Shown piece by piece: positions 1 to 11,200 of a stretch of DNA of 24,448 nt (the first letter of the stretch is position 1; the number at the start of each line of letters is the position of its first letter). The position numbers and the translations under genes were made by a program. Source of the stretch: CAYMLQ01 sp964390795 (GTDB lineage Bacteria > Verrucomicrobiota > Kiritimatiellia > RFP12 > UBA1067); assembly GCA_964390795.1 (NCBI GenBank), contig CAYMLQ010000048.1, positions 1 through 24,448 of the forward strand, read 5' to 3'. Under the pieces are notes generated by a model. It was not told where the DNA came from. It did not search any database and saw nothing but the letters and a program-made list of their open reading frames with translations.

Positions 1-2209
1 CGGACCAGCCTTGCGCCGTCGGAGAACTCACGTACTCGGTCGTCCAGTGTACGAGGTCCGTGCTGACCTTGACCACGTACGGGCGCCCGGCCTCGGTGTT
101 GAAGGCCAGCGTCAGCGTCTGCAGGTCCAGCCGCACCGCCTCGACGCGCAGCGTCCTGACTGCGACCGGGAGCGGGGACAGGTGCTCGTGTCCGGACTCG
201 TCCACGACCTTGAGCAGGTACGCGCCGTCCGGCGCCAGACCTTCGGCGCGGACCACGTACTTGTTCGACGTCCCATCGCCCGCGATCTCCCACGACGGCA
301 CGCGCCCGACTTCGATCCAATCGCCGTTGAGCCACGCAAAGACCACGATATCCTCAGTCCCCGACTCGTTCTCTGTCCACAGCTCGATCATTACGCCCTC
401 TGAGGAGTTATACAGGCTGACATCCAGCGCCGTCGAGAGCGGCTTCGTTACGAAACCGAAGTTCAGCGTTTCGGCGGTCCGACCCGCCAGCACGCCCTGC
501 CCCGAGAGCACCGTGTAAACGATGTAGGCGTCCACGCCCGGCCCGTCGGGCAGCGCCCGGTTCCGATCCTCATCCGAGGCGTCCGGCGCCTGCGAAGGTA
601 CGCCGGTCAGCGTTCCGCCCACGCGCGAGACCAGCACGGACACCGTTCCGGCGGGCACGCCGCCGAACCAATAGTACCCGATTTCATTGCTGTTGGTTGC
701 AGCAACCTCGACCCCGCCCACGAAGAGCCTGACCCGCACGTTCGTGAGCGACGAATCGCCCGGACTGCGGAGAAGATCCGCATTCGCATCCCGGAACACA
801 TATCCGTGAAGCACCGCCGGCACGTAAAGGCCCGCGTCCAGCGTGAGGTTGGTCGTCCCGGCCGAGACGTTCACCGGCGCCGTGCGCCCAGTTGCCGGGT
901 CGGCGTCGCTGTCGGCCAGGTCATTGGTCGCCGCCGAGTCGCGCGCCGTGAAGACATACTGCGCGGGTGCGACGAATTCGACCTGATACGTGGCGGGCGG
1001 CAGGTTTGTGAAGAGATAGGTGCCGGCCGCGGACGTGACGGCGGTCGCCACCACATTGCTGGCGGCGTCCAGCAGGCGCACCGTAGCGTTCGTCAGCCCG
1101 GGCTCACCCGCATCCTGCGCGCCGTTACCGTTCATATCCTCCCACACGCGGTCGCCGATCACGACGCGCCGGGCCTGGATGGTGATCTGGTAGTCCTCGA
1201 CCTCGCCATAGGTTGCGTTTCCAGAAGCGGCAATGTTTTGCCCGAACCGGAAGCGCGCGAAGGTCGGGCCGGTGGTGATGGCGTTGGCCGGTACCGAGAC
1301 GGATAGGTTACGCGTCTCTGATTCGGTAATCGATATGTTGCTGGCGATCTTCTCGCCGGCATCGCCGAAATCGCCGTCGCCGTTCCAGTCGACCCACGCG
1401 TTAAGGCGTCCGCCATAGCTGGACTCGCTGTCCCTGACGGTCAAGGCAACGGGCACGGTGACCGTGGTTCCGGCCGTAAGCGTGGGGAAACTGACGCCGT
1501 CCTCGTCATCCGACCCGCTGCCGTCGTCCCCGCTGGCCGCAGCCGACGGCTGGTCCGCCGCCTCGTGATCCACGGAAGCGCCCAGGAACACATAGTTCAG
1601 GTAGAAGCCGTCCACGTCCGTGAACAGGTTAATCTCCGCGCCGGCAGATCCATAACTAGCGGGAGCGTCGCCGAAATCCGTCGCCCGGACATAGGTGTAC
1701 GAAGTCGCGACATCGTCACCGGTGGCGTTGAACCCGTTGCTGTAGGGCGGGGGCTGCAGGTTCACATTGAACCCGTTCGACGGATCACCCGCGGGGGTGT
1801 TCCTCGTTACCTTGTATTGGATGGTGATCGTGCCGAGGCTCGGGATGCCGGAGACCGAACCGGGCAGGGCCTGATTCTGTACGCCCCGGTAGGTCGTGAT
1901 AGCCTCCTCATACGTCCAATCGAACTTTTCCAGCCAGGTTCCTCCCAGGGCCGACATCGGATCCGCATGATTGGGGATGCCATCGGACAGGGTGATGACC
2001 AAGGTTATTTCCTGATTCGCTACAAGGGGCAATTCATCACTTCCCGTGTTGCCCACGTTGAATGACAGCGTGCCGGTGCCGTTGAACTCCACGGGCATCA
2101 GCGGTGCCGGAGTGACGATCGCCTGGTTCACATAGGGATTCCAGCTTTCGGCTCTGGCGGCCAGGGCCACCAGGAGGGCGCAGCAACAGGTTAAACGTGT
2201 CTTATTCAT
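1..2209 (-). CDS. Secreted GEVED / SdrD-B domain protein (partial, C-terminus outside window)
   Basis: The minus frame is open without a stop from an ATG at 2209 to the window edge, giving the first 736 residues of a longer protein. It starts MNKTRLTCCCALLVALAARA|ES, a clear signal peptide with probable cleavage after ARA, so the product is exported. Residues about 22-175 form a DUF11-like beta-rich segment. DFGDAP near 177 through FARFRFGQ and GEVEDYQI (332-339) make up a GEVED domain, a beta-sandwich common in bacterial surface proteins. Two SdrD-B-like modules follow (about 348-462, with DMNGNGAQDAGE; and about 463-580), then a beta-rich part (585-736) containing KVSTDLVHWT, a motif style frequent near the end of PVC secreted proteins. 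Acidic stretches (SGDDGSGSDDEDG) are present. It begins 25 nt after the stop of the giant gene, so co-transcription is likely, although no good Shine-Dalgarno is visible. The binding target is unknown. Frame and domain calls are firm; function is inferred. Confidence 0.85.
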   Translation of the reverse strand, partial: MNKTRLTCCCALLVALAARAESWNPYVNQAIVTPAPLMPVEFNGTGTLSFNVGNTGSDELPLVANQEITLVITLSDGIPNHADPMSALGGTWLEKFDWTYEEAITTYRGVQNQALPGSVSGIPSLGTITIQYKVTRNTPAGDPSNGFNVNLQPPPYSNGFNATGDDVATSYTYVRATDFGDAPASYGSAGAEINLFTDVDGFYLNYVFLGASVDHEAADQPSAAASGDDGSGSDDEDGVSFPTLTAGTTVTVPVALTVRDSESSYGGRLNAWVDWNGDGDFGDAGEKIASNISITESETRNLSVSVPANAITTGPTFARFRFGQNIAASGNATYGEVEDYQITIQARRVVIGDRVWEDMNGNGAQDAGEPGLTNATVRLLDAASNVVATAVTSAAGTYLFTNLPPATYQVEFVAPAQYVFTARDSAATNDLADSDADPATGRTAPVNVSAGTTNLTLDAGLYVPAVLHGYVFRDANADLLRSPGDSSLTNVRVRLFVGGVEVAATNSNEIGYYWFGGVPAGTVSVLVSRVGGTLTGVPSQAPDASDEDRNRALPDGPGVDAYIVYTVLSGQGVLAGRTAETLNFGFVTKPLSTALDVSLYNSSEGVMIELWTENESGTEDIVVFAWLNGDWIEVGRVPSWEIAGDGTSNKYVVRAEGLAPDGAYLLKVVDESGHEHLSPLPVAVRTLRVEAVRLDLQTLTLAFNTEAGRPYVVKVSTDLVHWTTEYVSSPTAQGWS

Positions 2210-2234
2210 GTCTAGGTGTGTCTCAGGGGGGGAA

Positions 2235-5200
2235 TCAATTGATGAAATAGTCCAGTCTTTCGGCATCCACATTGTTGTCGATGCGGTCCTCGCCGCCGCT
2301 CCAAGAGTCGATCTGCGAGGTGATCGTATATCTGCCCCGTGTCTGGCCGGCGTCCCAGACCGCCCTGAAGCCGAAATACGAGTACCCGCCAGCGGGGATC
2401 ACTTCCGTACTCTTGAAGATGTGATGGGTAGAATCCTCCGAATGCTCCCAGACGGCGTTGTTCAGCGCCGTACTTCCCAGCACAGTCAAGGACGGATCGT
2501 ACGGTCCGTCGAACACCCACCGGATATCCTTGGGGATTCGGATCGTGATCAGTCCGAACGTGTCCACCAGATTCAGTTCTGTTGCACGTACCGTGATGAA
2601 GAAATTCTGGACGGCATGCATCACATTCGGTACCGCCGTGATCACCGGCGTGATATCCGGCACCCTGTCAAGACCGAAGTTGACCTCCCGGACACCGTCC
2701 GCCGTGGTGGAGGCCAGCAACCTGCCGTCGACCGTGCCGTCGCTGCCGGCTCCGGCGCCCACATGCTCGCCTGTGCTGACCCAGGCCGCGGGCAGCGTGG
2801 CAGACGTCAAGGTCTCGCCAACCGTCTGCGGAGTCCGCGTCAGGATGACTTCATACGCGGTGTTTGTCACAACGCCGTCGGCCTCGCCGAAACGGTAGGC
2901 GCCGTCCTCGGCCACCGCGACGCCGGCGAGAACCCCGTGCGTCGCCGGATCGACGAGGTTGGCGAACAGGCCGGCCGCGTTGGTGCCGGAACCGTTGACA
3001 AGTCCGTCCGACAGGCGGTTCGCGTCATGGAAGACCGTGCCGGCGATTTCGATGACCACCGGTGTCAGCGGGAAGTTGCTGTTGATCACCGGCGGGTCGC
3101 CTGGCTCAAGGGTGAACGAGTAATAGTAGGTGTTCGAGGCCGCGCTAAAGTCGGCCAGGTAACCGGGATGCCCCTCGTTCTCGTAGCTTCCCAGTACCGT
3201 CGGGTCAGGCCCGCCCGTCGGGTCGAAGGCACCTGGCAGGGCCGGGCGCGTCGGGTCGATGATGTAGCCGGGCGGAGGCGTCACCGTGATCGTGAAGGTG
3301 GACGGCGAGGGGTTCGTGGAAATAAACATGTACTGGCCGCTGCTGCCGTCCATGAGCACGAGCGCACCGGCGCCGCTCACCTCGATCCTGCCGCCAGGCA
3401 CGATGCGCCCATCAGCCACGTCATAGAAGTAACCGGCCGGATCAACCGCGTCGAGGAAGTCGTTCTCGACGCTGTCGGCGTCAACGATCACGACAGGGAT
3501 GCGGTTGTCGTTGTCCCCTACCCTGTCGCCCGTGCTGTACGAATGCGTGGGGTCGGTCTCGACCACGACGTAGGCGCCGCTCGGCACGTTAGTGAAGGTA
3601 TAACGACCGTCCGCGTCGGTCCTGCCTTTGGTGACAACCATGCCGTCCGACGGATCGCCGTCGCCGTTCGGATCGGAGAAGAGTGTCACCTTTACGCCGC
3701 CCACCGGCTTGTCCGGCTTGTTCAGGTTGCCGCTCTGGTCGTAATCGTCGCGAACCTGACCGCTGATCGTGTAAACCGCTATCGCGCGGTAGCCGAAGTC
3801 GACGTCGGCTCGCGTCTGCCCGGACGTCAGGGCCGCTGCGGCCTGATGATCGAGCGCGCCGTTCAGATCGTACGTCTGAAGCATGCCGGCCGGCAGGGTG
3901 GCCGAGTCCACACGCGCCGTGTAGGATCCGGTCGCCAGTTCGCCGATGAGGTAGCTGCCGTCTGCGGCCGTTGTGGCGGACGGCTCGCCGGCATCGCAGG
4001 TGCCGCTGCCGTCGCTATCGGCGTAGACCCGCACGTTGGCGATACCCGGCTCGAACGCGTCCTGTGCCCCGTCTCCGTCAAGGTCGTTCCACACGCGGTC
4101 GCCGAAGGCCGCGAGCTGCGTGTCGTGGAAGTTGTTCTCCGTGGAGGTCTGGCCGATGGACAGCGTCACGGACACCAGGTTGTCGTTCGGGGCCGAGACG
4201 TCAGCCGTGCTGTACCAGCCCCCTAGGTCGGTCTCGCGCACCGTGTAGGCGCCCGGCCGCAGATCGGTGAAGCCGTACGAACCGTCGGCCGCTGTGGTTG
4301 TGGTCGCCAGCACGTTCGAGTCCGCGTCGAGGAGCTGGACGGTCACCCCTGCGATGCCGTTGGTGTCGCCCGCCTCAACCGCACCGTTGCCGTTCAGGTC
4401 CACCCGCACGAAGCCCGAGACGGACGCGGCGGCGTAGAAGCCGGCGTCAACCGTAGTGTCGGTCTGACCGCTGGCCAGCGTGACTGCCGCCGTGCGGTTG
4501 GTACCCGCGAGCGGGTCGCTGTCCGTGGCGGCGGACCCAATGCTCGATAGCGTAAAGATGAAGCCCGCCGGAACCGCGAACCCGACCGTGTAGCTGCCTG
4601 CCGCAAGGTTCGTGAAGGCGTAGGCGCCCGCCACCGTGCTGGTCGCCATGCCTGCTACCGCGCCGTTGGCGTCGTAGAGGCTCACCACCACGCCGACAAG
4701 CCCGGTTTCGCCGCCGTCCTGCTGGCCGTTGCCATCGGCGTCGAGCCACACAAAGTCACCGAGCGCCGCGCGCCGCGTATCATGGAAATTGTTGTCCGCA
4801 GAGGTCTGACCGATGGACAGCGTCACAGGGATCAGGTTGTCATTCGGGGCGGACACATCCATCGTACTGTACCAGCCGCCAAGGTCGGTCTCGCGCACCG
4901 TGTAGGCGCCCGGCCGCAGGCCGGTAAAGCCGTACGAACCATCGGCCGCTGTGGTTGTGGTAGCCAAGACACCAGAGTCCGCACCGAGAAGCTGGACGGT
5001 CACGCCTGCGATGCCGCCGGTGTCGTCCTCTTCGGCGACGCCGTTGCCGTTCAGGTCCACCCGCACGAAGCCGGAGACTGACGCGGCGGCGTAGAACCCT
5101 GCGTCGACCGTGGTGTCGGTCTGGCCGCTGGCCAGCGTGACGGCCGCCGTGCGGTTGGTGTCCGCGAACGGGTCGCTGTCCGTGGCGGCGGAGCCGAATT

Positions 5201-8200
5201 TCGAGATCGTGAAGATGAGGCCCGCAGGCGCCGCGAAGCCGACCGTGTAGCTGCCCGCCGCGAGGTTCGTGAAGGCGTAGGCGCCCTCCTCCGTGCTGGT
5301 CGCAACGCCCACCACCGTGTCGTTGGCGTCGTAGAGGCTCACGACCACGCCGGCGAGCCCGGCCTCGCCGCCGTCCTGCTGGCCGTCGCCGTCGGCGTCG
5401 AACCACACGAAGTCTCCGAGCGCCGCGCGCCGCGTGTCGTGGAAGGTGTTGCCCGCCGAGGTCTGGCCGATGGACAGCGTCACGGGGATCAGGTTGTCGT
5501 TGGCCCCAACGATATCGGTCGTGCTGTACCAGCCGCCGAGGTCGGTCTCGCGCACCGTGTAGGAGCCGGGGCGCAGATTCGTGAAGCCGTACGAGCCGTC
5601 CGCCGCCGTGACGGCCGTGGCGACCACATTCGAGGCCGCGTCGAGGAGCCGGACGGTCACGCCGGCGATGCCGTTGGTGTCGCCCGCCTCAACCGCGCCG
5701 TTGCCGTTCAGGTCCACGCGCACGAAGCCCGAGACGGACGCGGCGGCGTAGAACCCTGCGTCGACCGTGCTGTCGGTCTGGCCGCTGCTCAGCGTGACGG
5801 CAGCCGTGCGGTTGGTGCCCGCGAGCGGGTCGCTGTCCGTGGCGGCGGAGCCGACATTCGAGGTCGTGAAGAGGTAGCCCGCCGGGGCCGAGAACCCGAC
5901 CGTGTAGCTGCCTGCCGCTAGGTTCGTGAAGGCGTACACGCCCGCCACCGTGCTGGTCGCAACGCCCACCACCGCGCCGTTGGCGTCGTAGAGGCTCACG
6001 ACCACTCCGGAGAGCCCGGCCTCGCCGCCGTCCTGCTGGCCGTCGCCGTCGGCGTCGAGCCACACGAAGTCGCCGAGCGCCGCACGCCGCGTGTCATGGA
6101 AGGTGTTGCCCGCCGAGGTCTGGCCGATGGACAGCGCCACGGGGATCAGGTTATCGTTGGCCCCAACGATATCGGTCGTGCTGTACCAGCCGCCGAGGTC
6201 GGTCTCGCGCACCGTGTAGGAGCCGGGGCGCAGATTCGTGAAGCTGTACGAGCCGTCCGCCGCCGTGACGGCCGTGGCGACCACGTTCGAGACTGCGTCG
6301 AGAAGCCTGACGGTCACGCCGGCGATGCCGTTGGTGTCGCCCGCCTCAACCGTTCCGTTGCCGTTCACGTCCACGCGCACGAAGCCCGATATGGACGCGG
6401 CGGCGTAGAAGCCGGCGTCGACCGTGGTATCGGTCTGGCCGCTGCTCAGTGTGACGGCGGCGGTGCGGTTGGTGCCCGCGAGCGGGTCGCTGTCCGCCGC
6501 GTCATTACCGACGTTCGAGGTCGTGAAGAGGTAGCCCGCCGGGGCCGCGAACCCGACCGTGTAGGAGCCCGCCTCGAGGTTCGTGAAGGCGTACGCGCCG
6601 GACACCGTGCTGGTCGCGACACCGGCCACCACGCGGTTGGTGTCGTACAGGTACACCACCACGCCGGCGAGCCCGGCCTCGCCGCCGTCCTGCTGCCCGT
6701 CGCCGTCGGCGTCGATCCAGACGAAGTCGCCGAGCGCCGCGCGCCGCGTGTCATGGAAGGTGTTGCCCCCCGAGGTCTGGCCGATGGACAGCGTCACGGG
6801 GATCAGGTTGTCGTTGGCCCCAACGATATCGGTCGTGCTGTACCAGCCGCCGAGGTCGGTTTCGCGCACTGTGTAGGAGCCGGGGTGCAGGTTCGTGAAA
6901 GAGTACGCGCCGTCCGCTGCCGTGGCGGCGGTGGCCAGGACGTTCGAGGCCGCGTCAAGGAGCTGAACCGTCACGCCGGCGATACCGTTGGTGTCGCCCG
7001 CCTCGGCGACGCCGTTGCCGTTCAGGTCCACGCGCACGAAGCCGGTGACGGACGCGGCGGCATAGAACCCTGCGTCGACCGTGGTGTCGGTCTGGCCGCT
7101 GCTCAGTGTGACGGCGGCCGTGCGGTTGGTGCCCGCGAGCGGGTCGCTGTCCGTGGCGTCATTGCCGACGTTCGAGGTCGTGAACAGGTAGCCCGCCGGG
7201 GTCGCGAACCCGACCGTGTAGCTGCCCGCCGCGAGGTTCGTGAAGGCGTACGCGCCCGACACCGTGCTGGTCGCCGTTCCGGCCACCGCGCCGTTGGCGT
7301 CGTAGAGGCTCACGACCACGCCGGAGAGCCCGGCCTCGCCGCCGTCCTGCTGGCCGTCGCCGTCGGCGTCGAGCCACACGAAGTCGCCGAGCGCCGCGCG
7401 CCGCGTGTCGTGGAAGGTGTTGCCTGACGAGTTCTGGCCGATGGACAGCGCGATGGGGATCAGGTTGTCGTTCGGGGCGGACACGTCGGTCGTGCTGTAC
7501 CAGCCGACGAGGTCGGTCGCGCTGACCGTGTAGTCGCCCGGACGCAAGCCGGTGAAGCCGTACGAGCCGTCCGCCGCCGTGGCGGCCGCGGCGACCACAC
7601 TCGAGGCCGCGTCGAGAAGCCGGACGGTCACGCCGGCGATGCCGTTGGTGTCGCCCGCCTCAACCGCGCCGTTGCCGTTCAGATCCACGCGCACAAAGCC
7701 CGAGACGGAGGCTGCGGCGTAGAAGCCTGCGTCGACCGTGCTGTCGGTCTGGCCGCTGGCCAGCGTGACGGCCGCCGTGCGGTTGGTACCCTCGAGCGGA
7801 TCGCTGTCCGTATCGGAGGAGCCGATGTTCGAACCTGTGAAGAGGTAGCCCGCCGGGGCCGCGAACCCGACCGTGTAGCTGCCCGCCGCGAGGTTCGTGA
7901 AGGCGTACGCGCCCGACACCGTGCTGGTCGCCGTTCCGGCCACCGCGCCGTTGGCGTCGTAGAGGCTCACGACCACGCCGGAGAGCCCGGCCTCGCCGCC
8001 GTCCTGCTGGCCGTTGCCGTCGGCGTCGATCCACACGAAGTCGCCGAGCGCCGCGCGCCGCGTGTCATGGAAGTTGTTGCCTGCCGCGTTCTGGCCGATG
8101 GACAGCGCGACGGGGATCAGGTTGTCGTTCGGGGCGGACACGTCCGTCGTGCTGTACCAGCCGCCGAGGTCGGTCTCGCGCACCGTGTAGGCGCCGGGAC

Positions 8201-11200
8201 GAAGATTCGTAAAGCTGTACGAGCCGTCCGCCGCCGTGACGGCCGTGGCGACCACGTTCGAGGCCGCGTCGAGGAGCCGGACGGTCACGCTGGCGATGCC
8301 GTCGGTGTCGTCCTCCTCGGCGACGCCGTTGCCGTTCAGGTCCACGCGCACAAAGCCGGTGACGGACGCGGCGGCGTAGAACCCGGCGTCGACCGTGGTG
8401 TCAGTCTGACCGCTGCTCAGCGTCACGGCCGCCGTGCGGTTTGTGCCCGTGAGCGGGTTGCTGTCCGTGGCTGCGGAGCCGACGTTCGAGGTGGTGAAAA
8501 GGTAGCCTGCCGGGGCCGCGAACCCGACCGTGTAGCTGCCCGCCGCGAGGTTCGTGAAGGCGTAGGCGCCCGCCACCGTGCTGGTCGCCGTGCCGACGAC
8601 CGCACCGTTGATGTCGTAGAGACGCACAACCACGCCGGAGAGCCCGTTGGTCTCCGCGCCGGAGTCCTGCTGGCCATTGCCGTCGGCGTCGAGCCACACG
8701 AAGTTACCGAGCGCCGCGAACCGCGTGTCATGGAAGTTGTTGCCCGACGAGTTCTGGCCGATGGACAGCGTCACGGGTATCCGGTTGTCGTTGGCCCCCA
8801 TACTATCCGTTGTGCTGTACCAGCCGGAGAGGTCGGTCTCTCGGACCGCGTAGGCTCCGGGGCGAAGGCCGGTAAAGCTGTACGAGCCGTCCGCCGCCGT
8901 GTCGGCCGTGGCGACCACGTTCGAGGCCGCGTCGAGAAGCTGGACGGTCACAGAAGCGATACCGTTCGTGTCGCCCGCCTCGGCGACGCCGTTGCCATTC
9001 TGATCCACGCGCACGAAACCCGCTATGGACGCGGTGGCGTAGAAGCCGGCGTCGACCGTGGTGTCGGTTTGGCCGCTGCTTAGCGTGACGGTTGCCGTGC
9101 GGTTGGTGCCCGTGAGCGGGTCGCTGTCCGTTGCGTCGGAGCCGACGTTCGAGGTCGTAAAGAGGTAGCCCGCCGGGGCCGCGAACCCGACTGTGTAGCT
9201 GCCCGCCATCAGATCCGTGAAGGCGTAGGCACCGGACACGGAACTGGTCACCAGTCCGATCACGGCCCCGGTGGTGTCGTAGAGCCGCACCGTCACGCCG
9301 GCCAGCCCGTTGGTCTCCGCGCCGGCGTCCTGCTGGCCGTTGCCGTTCGCGTCGTTCCAGACGAAGTTGCCCACGGAGGCCGTGCCCTTGAAACCGAAGT
9401 CCAGCGTCTGGTCGCTGCCGCCCGCGGCGGGTGCCGTGAAGGCGAGCGTGGAAAAACCGCTGGCAGTGGCCAAGGTCGCGTCAGAATCCATGGCGTCATT
9501 GCCGCCCAGATTCTGACCCGTCAGCGCCAGCCCGGCCAAGGACGTCTGGTTGGTGGCCACGCGCAACTGGTAGTTCGTGCCGCTGACCAGTCCGGCTGTT
9601 GCGTCCAAGAAGAAATAGCCATAAGCGTCGGTCGTGGCCGTCACGGCGGTCAGCGCGCTCTCGGCGAGGATACTGACGTTGTCAAAGTACATGAACTCGC
9701 TGCCGCCGCCTAAATTACCTCGCGCGGTCTTTGTGAAGCGTACGTAGCGCGTGCCGGCCGTGGTCGACACGGTGAAATTCGTGGAACCGGTGCCACCGCT
9801 GCTCGTATTATAACTCGCCAGAGTCGTCCAGCTTGTTCCGTTGTCCGACCACTGCGCCGCCACCGTGTCGTTGCCCGCACCGGAGCGGTAGTCGAAGCTG
9901 ATCGTCAACCGGTCGGTTCCGGCCGGTGCCGTGAAGCTGCGCGTCAGCGTGCTGTTGGCGGCGTCGGCAATCCGGATCTCGTAGTCGGTGCCGGTGTTCA
10001 CGACCACCGTGGCCCCGTTCGCGGCTGTCCAGTCGGTCGCCCAAGCGAGCGAGCCGTCGCTGCCGGTCAAACCGCCGGACGGGTCGAAGTCGTCGGCGAT
10101 GGTGCCGAGGGCCGTGCGGAGCTGGTAGGGATCGCCCGCCGCCGTATAGACCTGTACCTGAACGCCGGCAAGGCCCGGCTCGCCCGCCTCCTGCACGCCG
10201 TTGGCGTTCGCATCGGTCCAGACAAAGTCACCGACCGTCACCGCCTGATAGCCGGCGTCGATCGTCGCGACCGTCTGCCCGGAGGTCACGGCGAAGGCGG
10301 CGGTCAGGCCGGTGCCCACATTCGCGTCGCTGTCTGTCGCGTCGCTGCCCTGATCAGCCGCCGTCCGGTAATAGCCGGCTGCCGTTCCGAATCCGGCCTG
10401 GTACGTTCCGGGCTGCAGGTTCGTGAAGCTGTAGGCGCCGCCGGCGCCGCTGGTGGTCGTCGCCACCGAGTCGGCGTCATCCGCGGTACCGGGCAGGCCG
10501 TCCGGCCCGTAGCCCGGGCGGAAGAGCGTCACGGTCACGCCGCCGACGCCGGTCTCGCCGCCATCCTGCTGGCCGTTGCCATTGGCGTCTGCCCAGACGA
10601 AGTCGCCGATTGCCGCTGGCTGATAGAACCCGACGTCGACCGTGCTGTCGGTCTGGCCGCTGGTCAGCGTCACCGTTGCCGTGCGGTTCGTGCCTGCGAG
10701 CGGGTCGCTGTCGCCGGCGTCAGAGCCCATGTTCGCCGAAGTCAAGAAGAAGCCCGCCGGAGGCGTGAAGCCAACCGTGTAGCTGCCTGCCGCCAGGTTC
10801 GTGAAGGCATAGGCACCCGACACCGTGCTGGTCGCGGTCGCCAACACAATATCGTTGGTCGTGTACAGTCGCACGACCACATTGGCGAGGCCCGGCTCGC
10901 CGCCGTCCTGCTGGCCGTTACCGTTCGTATCCACCCACGCGTAGTCGCCCAGAGCAGCGCGCTGCGTGTCGTGGAAGGTGTTTCCGGTCGAGGCCTGCCC
11001 GAGCGCCAGTGCCACAGGTATCAGGTTGTCGTTCGCGCCGGCGCTGTCGGTGGTGCTGTACCAGCCGCCGAGGTCAAGCTCGCGCACCGTGTAGACGCCC
11101 GGGTAGAGGTTGGAGAAAACATAGGAGCCGTCCGCCGCGGTCGTCGCCGTGGCGATGACGCTCGACGCGGCGTTCAGCAGTTGCACCGTGACTCCGACAA

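Noticed and set aside
2226..2232. Run of seven G as a phase-variation tract between the giant gene and the downstream gene
   Set aside because: It is short, lies outside both coding frames and shows no promoter spacing it could tune. Insufficient to claim slippage control.
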